Shown: piece after piece, positions 6,584-13,506 of the stretch
How positions within the stretch are numbered: position 1 is the first letter of the stretch
Layout of the letters: the number at the start of each line of letters is the position of its first letter
NCBI GenBank assembly: GCA_027022125.1
Contig: JALVZI010000497.1
Span: 1 to 21,830 of the forward strand
Reading direction: 5' to 3'
DNA from: Anaerolineae bacterium
GTDB lineage: Bacteria > Chloroflexota > Anaerolineae > 4572-78
DNA length: 21,830 nt
Program-made: the position numbers and the translations under genes
The notes under the pieces: model-generated
Seen by the model: only the letters and a program-made list of their open reading frames with translations
The model's database searches: none
What the model was told of the DNA's origin: nothing

Positions 6584-6952
6584 CTACGCTTCGATTTCGT
6601 AATCAACCAATTCGATGAGCGCCATCGGTGCGGCATCACCTTTGCGCGGACCCAGTTTGTAAATGCGGGTATATCCGCCCTGACGGTCGCGGTAAAGGTC
6701 GGCGATGTCGGTAAAGAGTTTTTGCTGCACGGCGGGGTCGTATAACCGCGCCGCTGCCAGTCGCCGCGCATGCAAATCGCCGCGCTTGGCGAGGGTTATC
6801 AGTTTTTCTGCCACCGGACGCAACGCCTTGGCGCGCGCTTCGGTTGTTTGCACTTTGCCGTGTTTGAAAAGTTCGGTGGCAAGTCCACGTAACAGCGCTT
6901 TGCGCTGTGCTGTATTTCGATTGAGTTTTCGTCCTGCTACTCGATGTCGCAT
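6584..6952 (-). CDS. rplQ: 50S ribosomal protein L17
   Basis: 122 aa, typical of bacterial L17. The N-terminus MRHRVAGRKLNRNTAQRKAL is the family signature. It is followed by TTEARAKALRPVAEKLITLA and, towards the end, GYTRIYKLGPRKGDAAPMA. L17 lies near the peptide exit tunnel of the 50S subunit. The ATG has GGAGG 9 nt upstream. It sits between rpoA (30 bp) and truA (11 bp), the standard end of the alpha operon. Confidence 0.97.
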   Translation of the reverse strand: MRHRVAGRKLNRNTAQRKALLRGLATELFKHGKVQTTEARAKALRPVAEKLITLAKRGDLHARRLAAARLYDPAVQQKLFTDIADLYRDRQGGYTRIYKLGPRKGDAAPMALIELVDYEIEA

Positions 6953-6982
6953 TTTCTATATTCCTCCAGTTACGCGCGGACT

Positions 6983-7960
6983 TTAACTGCCGGAACGCGA
7001 TGCTGCAATGATAGATTCATCCACGTCAACCAGAAAACCTTTTTCTTCCAAACGGTCAACCAGTTCATCCAGCGATTTTTGCCCGAAATTGCGGATGGCT
7101 AAAATCTCGTCGGGTCCTTTGCGTAATTTTTCCAGTATTTCGCCCACCTGAGTGATACCGGCGCGTTTTAAGCAGTTGTATGCCCGCACAGTCAGTTCCA
7201 GTTCTTCGATGGGGGTATCTTGCACTTGCTGTGCCGGAGTTGTTTCTTCTTCGGGTTCCTCTTGCGGTTCTTCTTGCACGGTGATGTTTGCCACCAGCGA
7301 GAAGTGTTGCACCAGCAACCGGGCAGATTCGCGCAGAGCATCGTAGGGGGTCATTGTGCCGTCGGTGGTAACTTCCATAATGAGTTTGTCATAATCGGTG
7401 GCTTGCCCCACCCGAGCGCGCTCAACTTTGAAGTTGGCTTTTCGCACCGGGCTGAAAATTGCATCCACGGGAATTTCGCCGATGGGCAGTTTGCCGCGTT
7501 CTTCTGCGGGAGAATACCCGCGCCCCATTTCGACCATCAATTCGATGTCCAAATCGGCATCGGCGGAATCTGCGGTGAGCAGTTGCAAGTCGGGGTTTAC
7601 AATTTCCACATACGGCGGACATTCCAAGTCTCCGGCAGTTACCACACCTTCGCCGGTCACTTCAACACGCAAGCGAGCGGTTTCATTTTGAAAGAGTTTG
7701 ACGCGCAATTCTTTCAGGTTCAAAATTAAACCGGTCATATCCTCAACAACATGCGGGATGTCTGAGAATTCGTGATGCACGCCACTCACGCGCACCGAAG
7801 TGACGGCAGCGCCGGGCAACGAGGCGAGCAGCACCCGTCGCAGCGCATTGCCCAGCGTTACCCCGTAACCGGGTTCCAGCGGGCTGATATTAAATCTCCC
7901 AAAATTTCTTGTTGAAGATTCGGTTTCAACTTTTGGTAGAACAAAACCTAAGTCAGACAA
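6983..7960 (-). CDS. rpoA: DNA-directed RNA polymerase subunit alpha
   Basis: About 325 aa. The N-terminal domain carries ISPLEPGYGVTLGNALRRVL and LLASLPGAAVTSVRVSGV, which form the dimerisation and beta/beta' binding surface. An acidic linker (EEPQEEPEEE) separates it from the C-terminal domain with helix-hairpin-helix features (LTVRAYNCLKRAGITQVGEI, RNFGQKSLDELVDRL) that contact UP elements and activators. I place the start at TTG 7958-7960, because GGAGG (7969-7973) lies 8 nt upstream. A longer in-frame start, ATG at 7982-7984, adds 8 residues but has no ribosome-binding site and abuts a perfect palindrome (7987-8002). Order rpsD-rpoA-rplQ is the standard alpha operon. Confidence 0.95.
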   Translation of the reverse strand: MSDLGFVLPKVETESSTRNFGRFNISPLEPGYGVTLGNALRRVLLASLPGAAVTSVRVSGVHHEFSDIPHVVEDMTGLILNLKELRVKLFQNETARLRVEVTGEGVVTAGDLECPPYVEIVNPDLQLLTADSADADLDIELMVEMGRGYSPAEERGKLPIGEIPVDAIFSPVRKANFKVERARVGQATDYDKLIMEVTTDGTMTPYDALRESARLLVQHFSLVANITVQEEPQEEPEEETTPAQQVQDTPIEELELTVRAYNCLKRAGITQVGEILEKLRKGPDEILAIRNFGQKSLDELVDRLEEKGFLVDVDESIIAASRSGS

Positions 7961-7968
7961 CAGAGCAC

Positions 7969-7973
7969 CCTCC
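7969..7973 (-). promoter_or_regulatory. Ribosome-binding site that decides the rpoA start
   Basis: GGAGG on the minus strand lies 8 nt before TTG 7958-7960. It lies inside the longer reading frame from ATG 7984, which itself has none. In this block nearly all starts follow a GGAG/GAGG at 5-9 nt, so the TTG is favoured. Confidence 0.55.
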
Positions 7974-7986
7974 ACACGTATCATGC

Positions 7987-8002
7987 GTCAACCGAGGTTG
8001 AC
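7987..8002. repeat. Perfect palindrome just upstream of rpoA
   Basis: GTCAACC and GGTTGAC are perfect 7-nt arms around GA. As RNA it would form a 6-bp stem with a CUCG tetraloop directly before the longer rpoA ATG. It might mask that ATG or serve as a protein-binding site. Confidence 0.5.
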
Positions 8003-8033
8003 AGTTATTTCTGGTAATTTTCATTCCGTATTT

Positions 8034-8660
8034 TTAGCGGCTGTAGTACTCAACAATTAATTGTTCGTTGAGGGTGAAGTCAATATCTTCGCGGGTCGGC
8101 TCGGCGATGACGGAACCGGACAGATTGCTCGTGTCCAGTTTGAGCCATCCGGGAACTTTTGAGTCGGTGATGGTTTGAGCGCGTTCTTTAAAGTAGGCGT
8201 TGCCTTTGCTTTTGTCGCGCACCACAATTTCGTCGCCCGGTTTTACCAAAAACGACGGAATGTCTGTTTTGCGACCGTTAACGGCAATGTGTCCGTGACG
8301 CACCAGTTGTCGTGCCTGTGCGCGAGAATCGGCAAAGCCCAAACGATATACCACATTATCCAAACGGCTTTCCAAAATAACCAGCAGGTTTGTGCCGGTT
8401 ACGCCTTTCATTTGCTGGGCACGTTTAAAATAGCGGCGGAACTGCTTTTCAAACACGCCATAAATGCGACGCACTTTTTGTTTTTCGCGGAGTTGGTTGC
8501 CGTAATCGGATTCTTTTGCGCGGAAGCGGCGAGCCGGACCGGGGGGGTGCGGACGGCGTTCCATGGCGCATTTGGGAGAGAAACAACGGTCTCCCTTTAA
8601 GAAGAGTTTTTCGCCTTCGCGGCGACACAGTTTACATACAGGGTCAATATGTCTAGCCAA
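8034..8660 (-). CDS. rpsD: 30S ribosomal protein S4 (zinc-binding form)
   Basis: 208 aa. The start is TTG (8658-8660) with GGAGG 5 nt upstream, giving MARHIDPVCKLCRREGEKLF. Cysteines C9-x2-C12-x13-C26-x4-C31 form the N-terminal zinc knuckle of the C+ S4 form. The S4 RNA-binding domain follows: LESRLDNVVYRLGFADSRAQ and ARQLVRHGHIAVNGRKTDIP. S4 nucleates 30S assembly and in many bacteria represses its own operon. It sits between rpsK (87-bp gap) and rpoA (49-bp gap), both wide for this block and both containing short bridging frames. Confidence 0.97.
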   Translation of the reverse strand: MARHIDPVCKLCRREGEKLFLKGDRCFSPKCAMERRPHPPGPARRFRAKESDYGNQLREKQKVRRIYGVFEKQFRRYFKRAQQMKGVTGTNLLVILESRLDNVVYRLGFADSRAQARQLVRHGHIAVNGRKTDIPSFLVKPGDEIVVRDKSKGNAYFKERAQTITDSKVPGWLKLDTSNLSGSVIAEPTREDIDFTLNEQLIVEYYSR

Positions 8661-8694
8661 TTTTTCCTCCTGTTGCGGTGGGGTTTACGGGCAT
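8653..8694 (-). other. Short open frame bridging rpsK and rpsD
   Basis: ATG at 8692-8694 has AAAGGA about 8 nt upstream and encodes MPVNPTATGGKIG. Its TAG (8653-8655) overlaps the rpsD TTG start region by 8 nt. The rpsD ribosome-binding site lies inside it, so translation could be coupled. Confidence 0.35.
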
Positions 8695-8747
8695 GGCTGT
8701 TGTCCTTTCATCCCCCACGCGATACCAATGAATTTTTGTGATGAAGT

Positions 8748-9143
8748 TTATACGCGCCGTTTTTTCGGCGGGCGGCACCCGTTGTGCGGAATGGGTGTCA
8801 CGTCGGTGATTGATTTTACTTTTAACCCGGCGGCTTGCAGGGCACGCACGGCGGCTTCTCGACCGGGTCCGGGTCCTTTTACAAAAACATCCACTTCGCG
8901 CATACCGTGTTCGCTGGCGGTTTTTGCCGCCGATGTGGCAGCAATTTGCGCCGCATACGGTGTGCTTTTTCGCGAACCTTTAAAGCCGGATGTACCGCCA
9001 CTGTACCAGCACAGCGCATTGCCGTGAGGGTCGGTCATGGTGATAATGGTATTGTTAAATGTGGCGTGGATGTACGCACGCCCGGAAGGGATATTTTTCC
9101 GCTCTTTGCGGGCAACCCGTCGTTGTGTTCTTCTTTTTGCCAT
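8748..9143 (-). CDS. rpsK: 30S ribosomal protein S11
   Basis: 131 aa, usual for S11. Core motifs are AYIHATFNNTIITMTDPHGN, SRKSTPYAAQIAA, VDVFVKGPGPGREAAVRAL and the conserved end DVTPIPHNGCRPPKKRRV. S11 shapes the platform of the 30S subunit at the E/P-site mRNA path. The ATG follows GAGGAG at a suitable distance. It lies 34 bp after rpsM. Confidence 0.97.
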   Translation of the reverse strand: MAKRRTQRRVARKERKNIPSGRAYIHATFNNTIITMTDPHGNALCWYSGGTSGFKGSRKSTPYAAQIAATSAAKTASEHGMREVDVFVKGPGPGREAAVRALQAAGLKVKSITDVTPIPHNGCRPPKKRRV

Positions 9144-9177
9144 CTAAACTACTCCTCTATCAATAACAAGTTTAATG

Positions 9178-9555
9178 CTACTTGCGAGCACGTTTCTTCC
9201 CGGCGACGGTTCGGCGCGCGCCACGGCGGGTTCGAGCGTTGGTTCGAGTTCGCTGTCCATGCACCGGCAAATTTCGGCGGTGACGAATGCCACGATAGCA
9301 GCCAATTTCCTGCAATCGTTTGATGTTCATCCCCACTTCCCGGCGCAAGTCGCCTTCTACACGATAGTTTTTGTCAATCACTTCGCGCAAGCGGCTCAAT
9401 TCTGCATCAGAAAGGTCTTTTACCCGCATGTTCGGGTCGACATTGGCTTCTTTTAAAATCTCTTGGCTAGAGTGACGACCAATGCCATAGATGTACGTTA
9501 AAGCAATTTCAACTCTTTTGTTTGGTGGAATATCAACACCGGCAATACGCGCCAT
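9178..9555 (-). CDS. rpsM: 30S ribosomal protein S13
   Basis: 125 aa. ARIAGVDIPPNKRVEIALTY opens the protein, then YGIGRHSSQEIL, IDKNYRVEGDLRREVGMNIK and RGIRHRRNLPVHGQRTRTNA. The tail is strongly basic (RRGARRTVAGKKRARK) and contacts tRNA in the P site. In enterobacteria rpsM opens the alpha operon; here rpmJ precedes it by 17 bp, behind the internal promoter at 9720-9746. Confidence 0.97.
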   Translation of the reverse strand: MARIAGVDIPPNKRVEIALTYIYGIGRHSSQEILKEANVDPNMRVKDLSDAELSRLREVIDKNYRVEGDLRREVGMNIKRLQEIGCYRGIRHRRNLPVHGQRTRTNARTRRGARRTVAGKKRARK

Positions 9556-9572
9556 ATTCTACTCTCCTTACC

Positions 9573-9686
9573 CTAACCCTGCCGCTGCTTGTGGCGGGGA
9601 TTTTCGCAAATTACACGCACCACACCACGGCGCTTGATAATTTTACATTTGTCGCATCGTTTTTTTACTGACGGTTGTACTTTCAT
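9573..9686 (-). CDS. rpmJ: 50S ribosomal protein L36 (zinc-binding form)
   Basis: A 37-aa protein I translated directly: MKVQPSVKKRCDKCKIIKRR and onward to HKQRQG, with stop TAG at 9573-9575. C11-x2-C14-x12-C27-x4-H32 is the complete zinc ribbon of C+ L36. GAGGT lies 6 nt before the ATG. It falls between map (45-bp gap) and rpsM (17 bp). infA, which frequently precedes rpmJ, is missing. It is the first gene after the candidate alpha-operon promoter. Confidence 0.97.
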   Translation of the reverse strand: MKVQPSVKKRCDKCKIIKRRGVVRVICENPRHKQRQG

Positions 9687-9719
9687 TTGATTACCTCTTT
9701 ATAAAAACTCAACCCATCA

Positions 9720-9746
9720 ATTATACACAAATTATAATTGTGTCAA
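9720..9746 (-). promoter_or_regulatory. Internal promoter at the map/rpmJ junction with embedded palindrome
   Basis: On the minus strand TTGACA (9741-9746) and TATAAT (9720-9725) are both perfect sigma70 hexamers, separated by 15 nt, two shorter than ideal. The -35 box lies inside the last codons of map. Transcription would begin near 9712, about 26 nt before the rpmJ ATG. The spacer is covered by a palindrome, ACACAA/TTGTGT (9725-9730 and 9738-9743), which could be an operator or a DNA-bending element. It would give rpmJ-rpsM-rpsK-rpsD-rpoA-rplQ their own transcript. Confidence 0.5.
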
Positions 9747-10481
9747 AATTAGCGGGTCACCATTTGTAATGGCGATTGTGTGTTCAAAATGTGCCGACAG
9801 TTTTCCGTCGTCGGTAACGACAGTCCATTTATCATCCAGCACGCGGGTGCGCGGGCTACCCATATTCACCATCGGTTCCAGCGCGATGGTCATTCCTTTT
9901 TTCAATGGCACGCCCCTATTTTTGCGACCATAGTTGGGCACTTGCGGGTCTTCGTGCATATTTCTGCCCACACCGTGACCGGTGTAATTTCGCACCACAC
10001 CATAGCCGTGTTTTTCGACATACGCCTGAATTGCCGCCGAAATGTCGCCGGAACGATTGCCGACTCGCGCCTGCTCTATACCGATGTACAGCGCTCGCTC
10101 GGTGACTTCCAGTAATTTTTGCGCTTCGGGCGAAATTTGCCCCACCGGAATGGTCAGGGCGGCATCACCCACCCAGCCTTTGTATGTCGCACCGCAATCA
10201 ATGCTGATGATGTCGCCTTCTTTTAGCACCCGTTTGGGGCTGGGAATACCGTGCACCAGTTCTTCGTTGATGGAGGTGGTGATGGTTGCCGGAAACCCGT
10301 TGTATCCCTTAAACGTTGGAATGGCATTGTGTTTTTTGATTATCTCTTCTGCCCAAGCGTCCAGTTGAGCGGTGGAGACGCCGGGTGCGACTTTCTGTGC
10401 CAATTCAGTCAGCACAACCGCCACAATTCGCCCGGCATCACGCATCAATTTAATTTCGCTATCAGACTTTAAGATAATCAT
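9732..10481 (-). CDS. map: Type I methionine aminopeptidase
   Basis: 249 aa, the short bacterial type Ia form without an N-terminal extension. It removes the initiator Met from nascent proteins after deformylation. The five metal ligands are in place: D95 (SIDCGA), D106 (VGDAA), H169 (GHGVGR), E202 (ALEPM) and E233 (FEHT). H77 (VHGIP) is the usual active-site histidine. The ATG lacks a clear ribosome-binding site, but secY ends only 13 bp before it, so reinitiation is plausible. The typical adk between secY and map is absent. Confidence 0.97.
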   Translation of the reverse strand: MIILKSDSEIKLMRDAGRIVAVVLTELAQKVAPGVSTAQLDAWAEEIIKKHNAIPTFKGYNGFPATITTSINEELVHGIPSPKRVLKEGDIISIDCGATYKGWVGDAALTIPVGQISPEAQKLLEVTERALYIGIEQARVGNRSGDISAAIQAYVEKHGYGVVRNYTGHGVGRNMHEDPQVPNYGRKNRGVPLKKGMTIALEPMVNMGSPRTRVLDDKWTVVTDDGKLSAHFEHTIAITNGDPLILTQL

Positions 10482-10494
10482 CGTCGCAACTGCT

Positions 10495-11817
10495 CTATTT
10501 GATGAAACCTTCGTAGTTACGCATCAGCAATTGCGCTTCCAGTTGTTTCATGGTATCCAACGCCACGCCGACCACAATCAGCAAGCCGGTGCTGGTAATC
10601 AACAGCGAACCGGTACTGGTTCCGGTGCTCAACCCCGGAATTAACCCGACAATCCACGGCAAAATAGCCACCACACCCAAAAATACCGCGCCGACAAACG
10701 TAATGCGTCGCATAACGTTATTCAGGTAGGTTTCGGTGGCTTTACCGGGACGCAACCCGGGAATAAACCCGCCCTGTTTCTGCAAACTTTCTGCCAGATT
10801 CTGCTGTTTGAAAATGATGTCGGTATAAAAGAACGTGAACGCCGCCACCATCAGGAAATAGGTTATCCAATAGGGCCAGGCGCCGGGGCGCGGGCTGAAC
10901 CATTGCACGGTAAAGTTCGCCATCGAAGCGAGAAACGGCGAGGCTGAATTGGCAAAAAAACTGCCAATCGAACTCGGGAAAATCAAAATGGACTGCGCGA
11001 AAATCAGCGGAATCATACCGGCGCTGTTTACACGCAATGGCACGTGAGAACTTTGCCCGCCGTACACTTTGTTACCGCGAACCCGCTTGCCGTACTGCAC
11101 GGGGATGCGCCGCTGACCTTCGCTGACGATAACAATCCCCAAAATGGTGATAACCGTGATGATAGAGAAAGCAAGCAACAAGAAATACTGCTGCAATTGA
11201 ATGAACTGCCAAATTCTACCGGGCAATTGTGCCACAATACCACCAAAGATGATGATGGACACCCCGTTACCGATACCGTCTTCAGAAATCAACTCACCCA
11301 ACCACACCGCAAACAAACTACCGGCGGTCATCGAAACGATGATGGCGGTTGTACCCAGCGGATTTACCGTAAACCCGAAGTTGCTGATGATGCCGGGGAT
11401 ACTCTGCTGAATGATGACAACCTGTCCGTATGCCTGTAATGCTGCCAACGGCACGGTGAGCCAGTGGGTATATTGGTTAATTTTCTTTTGCCCCTGCTCG
11501 CCCTCTTTCGACAGTTCTTCCAGTGCGGGAATCATCGGGGTGAGCAATTGCAGGATAATGGATGCGGTAATGTAGGGATAAACCCCGGTGGCAAGCACAG
11601 AAAACTGCCGCAACACACCACCGGAAAGCAAGTCCAAGAATTGCAGGATGTCCGCGCCGGCTGATCCGCTGTTTAAAAATTGATTGAGCACTTCACGGTC
11701 AACGCCCGGTACGGGTATCTGCGAAGCGGCACGATACACAATCAATATCAGCAACGTGAAAACGATTTTCCGTCGCAAGTCCGGTAGTATAAATGCGTTT
11801 TTTACGGCTTGAAGCAT
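10495..11817 (-). CDS. secY: Protein translocase subunit SecY
   Basis: 440 aa, a ten-helix membrane protein forming the translocation pore with SecE and SecG. It begins MLQAVKNAFILPDLRRKIVF, with TM1 immediately after and then the periplasmic plug region (IPVPGVDREVLNQFL). The signature GVYPYITASIILQLLTPMIP is the family pattern before TM2/3. The large C-terminal cytoplasmic loop carries RRIPVQYGKRV, and a late loop has GFIPGLRPGKATETYL. AGAGGAT precedes the ATG. It follows rplO by 27 bp and precedes map by 13 bp. Confidence 0.97.
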   Translation of the reverse strand: MLQAVKNAFILPDLRRKIVFTLLILIVYRAASQIPVPGVDREVLNQFLNSGSAGADILQFLDLLSGGVLRQFSVLATGVYPYITASIILQLLTPMIPALEELSKEGEQGQKKINQYTHWLTVPLAALQAYGQVVIIQQSIPGIISNFGFTVNPLGTTAIIVSMTAGSLFAVWLGELISEDGIGNGVSIIIFGGIVAQLPGRIWQFIQLQQYFLLLAFSIITVITILGIVIVSEGQRRIPVQYGKRVRGNKVYGGQSSHVPLRVNSAGMIPLIFAQSILIFPSSIGSFFANSASPFLASMANFTVQWFSPRPGAWPYWITYFLMVAAFTFFYTDIIFKQQNLAESLQKQGGFIPGLRPGKATETYLNNVMRRITFVGAVFLGVVAILPWIVGLIPGLSTGTSTGSLLITSTGLLIVVGVALDTMKQLEAQLLMRNYEGFIK

Positions 11818-11844
11818 GAGTATCCTCTGCTGGTTAATTTTGCG

Positions 11845-12324
11845 CTATCGCAATTTTGGACGCGCTGGTTTGGGCAAAATTTCGTATGTTCCACCGGCGG
11901 CTTCAATTTTTGCGCGCGCCGCTTTTGAAACACGGTGTGCTTTGATGGTTAACGGTTTTTCCAGTTCGCCATCCGCTAAAATGGCAACGGCTTTGGCTGA
12001 TTTTTTGACGATGCCGACCTGTTGCAGGGTTTCCAGCGACACTTCGTCATTCGCCTCAAAATACTGATTCAACCGTCCCAAATTGATGGGCACAAATTCG
12101 ATGCGCCAAATGTTGGTAAAACCGACACCACGTGCAAACGGCAATCGGCGAACCAACGGCAACTGACCACCCTCAAAATACGGTCCTTTGCCGCCACCGG
12201 AACGAGCGCCCTGCCCTTTGGTGCCGCGTCCGGCGGTTTTACCGCTGCCTGCGCCGTGCCCGCGTCCCACACGCTTGCGAGACTTGGTGCTACCGGGAGC
12301 CGGTCGTAAGTCATTTAATTTCAT
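11845..12324 (-). CDS. rplO: 50S ribosomal protein L15
   Basis: 159 aa from the ATG at 12324, which has GGAGG (12331-12335) 6 nt upstream. A TTG two codons earlier is less likely. The glycine-rich N-terminal extension (KRVGRGHGAGSGKTAGRGTK) threads into 23S rRNA, then GGQLPLVRRLPFARGVGF leads into the globular domain. The protein ends with KIEAAGGTYEILP near its basic tail. It sits between rpmD (21 bp) and secY (27 bp), the usual spc order. Confidence 0.97.
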   Translation of the reverse strand: MKLNDLRPAPGSTKSRKRVGRGHGAGSGKTAGRGTKGQGARSGGGKGPYFEGGQLPLVRRLPFARGVGFTNIWRIEFVPINLGRLNQYFEANDEVSLETLQQVGIVKKSAKAVAILADGELEKPLTIKAHRVSKAARAKIEAAGGTYEILPKPARPKLR

Positions 12325-12345
12325 TGCCAACCTCCATAAAGCCGA

Positions 12346-12537
12346 TTAGCCCTCGACTTCATCCACTTTTAACATGTGCGATACTTTGTTAATCATCCCG
12401 CGGATGACAGGCGTGTCGCTGCGTACCACGGTTTGCCCCATTTTGCGCAACCCGAGCGATTCAACCACTCGTTTTTGCCGTTTGGAATAACCGATGGGGC
12501 TTTTTACCAATGTTACTTTCAATTTTTTATCAGTCAT
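12346..12537 (-). CDS. rpmD: 50S ribosomal protein L30
   Basis: 63 aa. MTDKKLKVTLVKSPIGYSKR and VVESLGLRKMGQTVVRSDTP are classic L30, followed by IRGMINKVSHMLKVDEVEG. A longer frame 14 codons upstream lies inside rpsE and is rejected. The ATG overlaps the end of rpsE by 8 nt (ATGACTGA), so its translation is coupled to S5. Confidence 0.96.
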   Translation of the reverse strand: MTDKKLKVTLVKSPIGYSKRQKRVVESLGLRKMGQTVVRSDTPVIRGMINKVSHMLKVDEVEG

Positions 12538-13057
12538 TCTTTCTACTCCAGAAGGGCTGCACTTTGCTGACCGGCACACCCCGCCGACGCGCCACTTCTG
12601 CCGGGTCTTGCATTTCGGTTAAGCCTTTCATGGTGGCTTTAACCACGTTCAAAATGTTGGCGCTGCCCTGACTTTTGGTCAGAATGTCGCGGATGCCTGC
12701 CGCTTCAACCACCGCACGCACGCCACCACCGGCAATAACGCCTGTACCCGGAGAAGCCGGTTTCAAAAAGACTTGCGCGCCGGCTTGACGGGCGGTAATT
12801 TCGTGCGGCACGGTTGTGCCAATTAAAGGGATTTGGCGCATTGTGCGGCGAGCACGTTCAGAGGCTTTGCGAATGGCTTCGGGGACTTCGCGGGCTTTAC
12901 CCACCCCGATGCCAACCTTGCCTTTGTTGTCGCCGACAACAACCAACGCGCGGAAACTGAATCGCCGACCGCCTTTAACCACTTTTGCAGTACGGGCGAT
13001 GTGCACTACGCGCTCATCCAATTCTTCTATTGCATCTTCAAATTCACGTTTTGCCAT
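12530..13057 (-). CDS. rpsE: 30S ribosomal protein S5
   Basis: 175 aa. The double-stranded-RNA-binding-like N-terminal domain shows RTAKVVKGGRRFSFRALVVV and GDNKGKVGIGVGKAREVPEA, then IPLIGTTVPHEI, and later GGGVRAVVEAAGIRDIL. S5 contributes to accuracy and mRNA unwinding at the entry site. GGAGG precedes the ATG. The 56-bp gap after rplR contains a short frame that ends in TAATG on the rpsE start. Confidence 0.97.
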   Translation of the reverse strand: MAKREFEDAIEELDERVVHIARTAKVVKGGRRFSFRALVVVGDNKGKVGIGVGKAREVPEAIRKASERARRTMRQIPLIGTTVPHEITARQAGAQVFLKPASPGTGVIAGGGVRAVVEAAGIRDILTKSQGSANILNVVKATMKGLTEMQDPAEVARRRGVPVSKVQPFWSRKND

Positions 13058-13095
13058 TATTCCTCCACCATTGATACCCGCCAGATGCCGGGCAT
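13057..13095 (-). other. Short open frame ending on the rpsE start
   Basis: ATG (13093-13095) opens MPGIWRVSMVEE, whose TAA shares one base with the rpsE ATG (TAATG). It lacks a convincing ribosome-binding site. A small palindrome GATGCC-G-GGCATC (13084-13096) covers its start codon. It may be coincidental. Confidence 0.2.
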
Positions 13096-13113
13096 CGTTT
13101 GGTCACTGCTCTG

Positions 13114-13482
13114 TTAAAAGTCTAGCCCGGCTTCTCTCGAAGCATCTGCCAATGCTTGAACACGCCCCTGGTATCTAAACCCGCCGCGGTCGAAGACCAC
13201 TTTGGTGATACCGGCTTCTTTGGCGCGCTCGGCAACCAGTTTACCCACCACTTTCGCCTGTTCGGTTTTGTCTTTTCCGGCAACCAGTTCTTTTGCTGCC
13301 CGGTCGATGGTTGATGCCGAGACGATGGTCACACCGCGGGTATCGTCAATTACTTGGGCGAAAATGTTTTCTAAACTGCGATACACGTTCAAACGGGGAC
13401 GCTCCGGCGTGCCGAACACGGTTTTTCGCACACGAGCATGGCGTTTTTCTCGAGCAAGACGTTTTTTCGATCGCTTTGCCAT
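13114..13482 (-). CDS. rplR: 50S ribosomal protein L18
   Basis: 122 aa. The protein has the basic RSKKRLAREKRHARVRKTV, then RPRLNVYRSLENIFAQVIDD and the family ending VVFDRGGFRYQGRVQALADA followed by REAGLDF. L18 binds 5S rRNA together with L5. It follows rplF by 24 bp. Ribosome-binding site GAG is moderate. Confidence 0.97.
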   Translation of the reverse strand: MAKRSKKRLAREKRHARVRKTVFGTPERPRLNVYRSLENIFAQVIDDTRGVTIVSASTIDRAAKELVAGKDKTEQAKVVGKLVAERAKEAGITKVVFDRGGFRYQGRVQALADASREAGLDF

Positions 13483-13506
13483 TTTTACTCTCCAACTTTC
13501 CTCTGA

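Larger units (their letters stand above)
7953..8024 (-). other. Short open frame bridging rpsD and rpoA
   Basis: A 23-codon frame begins at ATG 8022-8024, two codons' length after the rpsD stop. It ends with TGA at 7953-7955, overlapping the proposed rpoA TTG start by 8 nt. The peptide begins MKITRNNCQPRL. Its ribosome-binding site is poor (GGA touching the ATG). It could couple rpoA translation to rpsD, or be chance. Confidence 0.3.
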
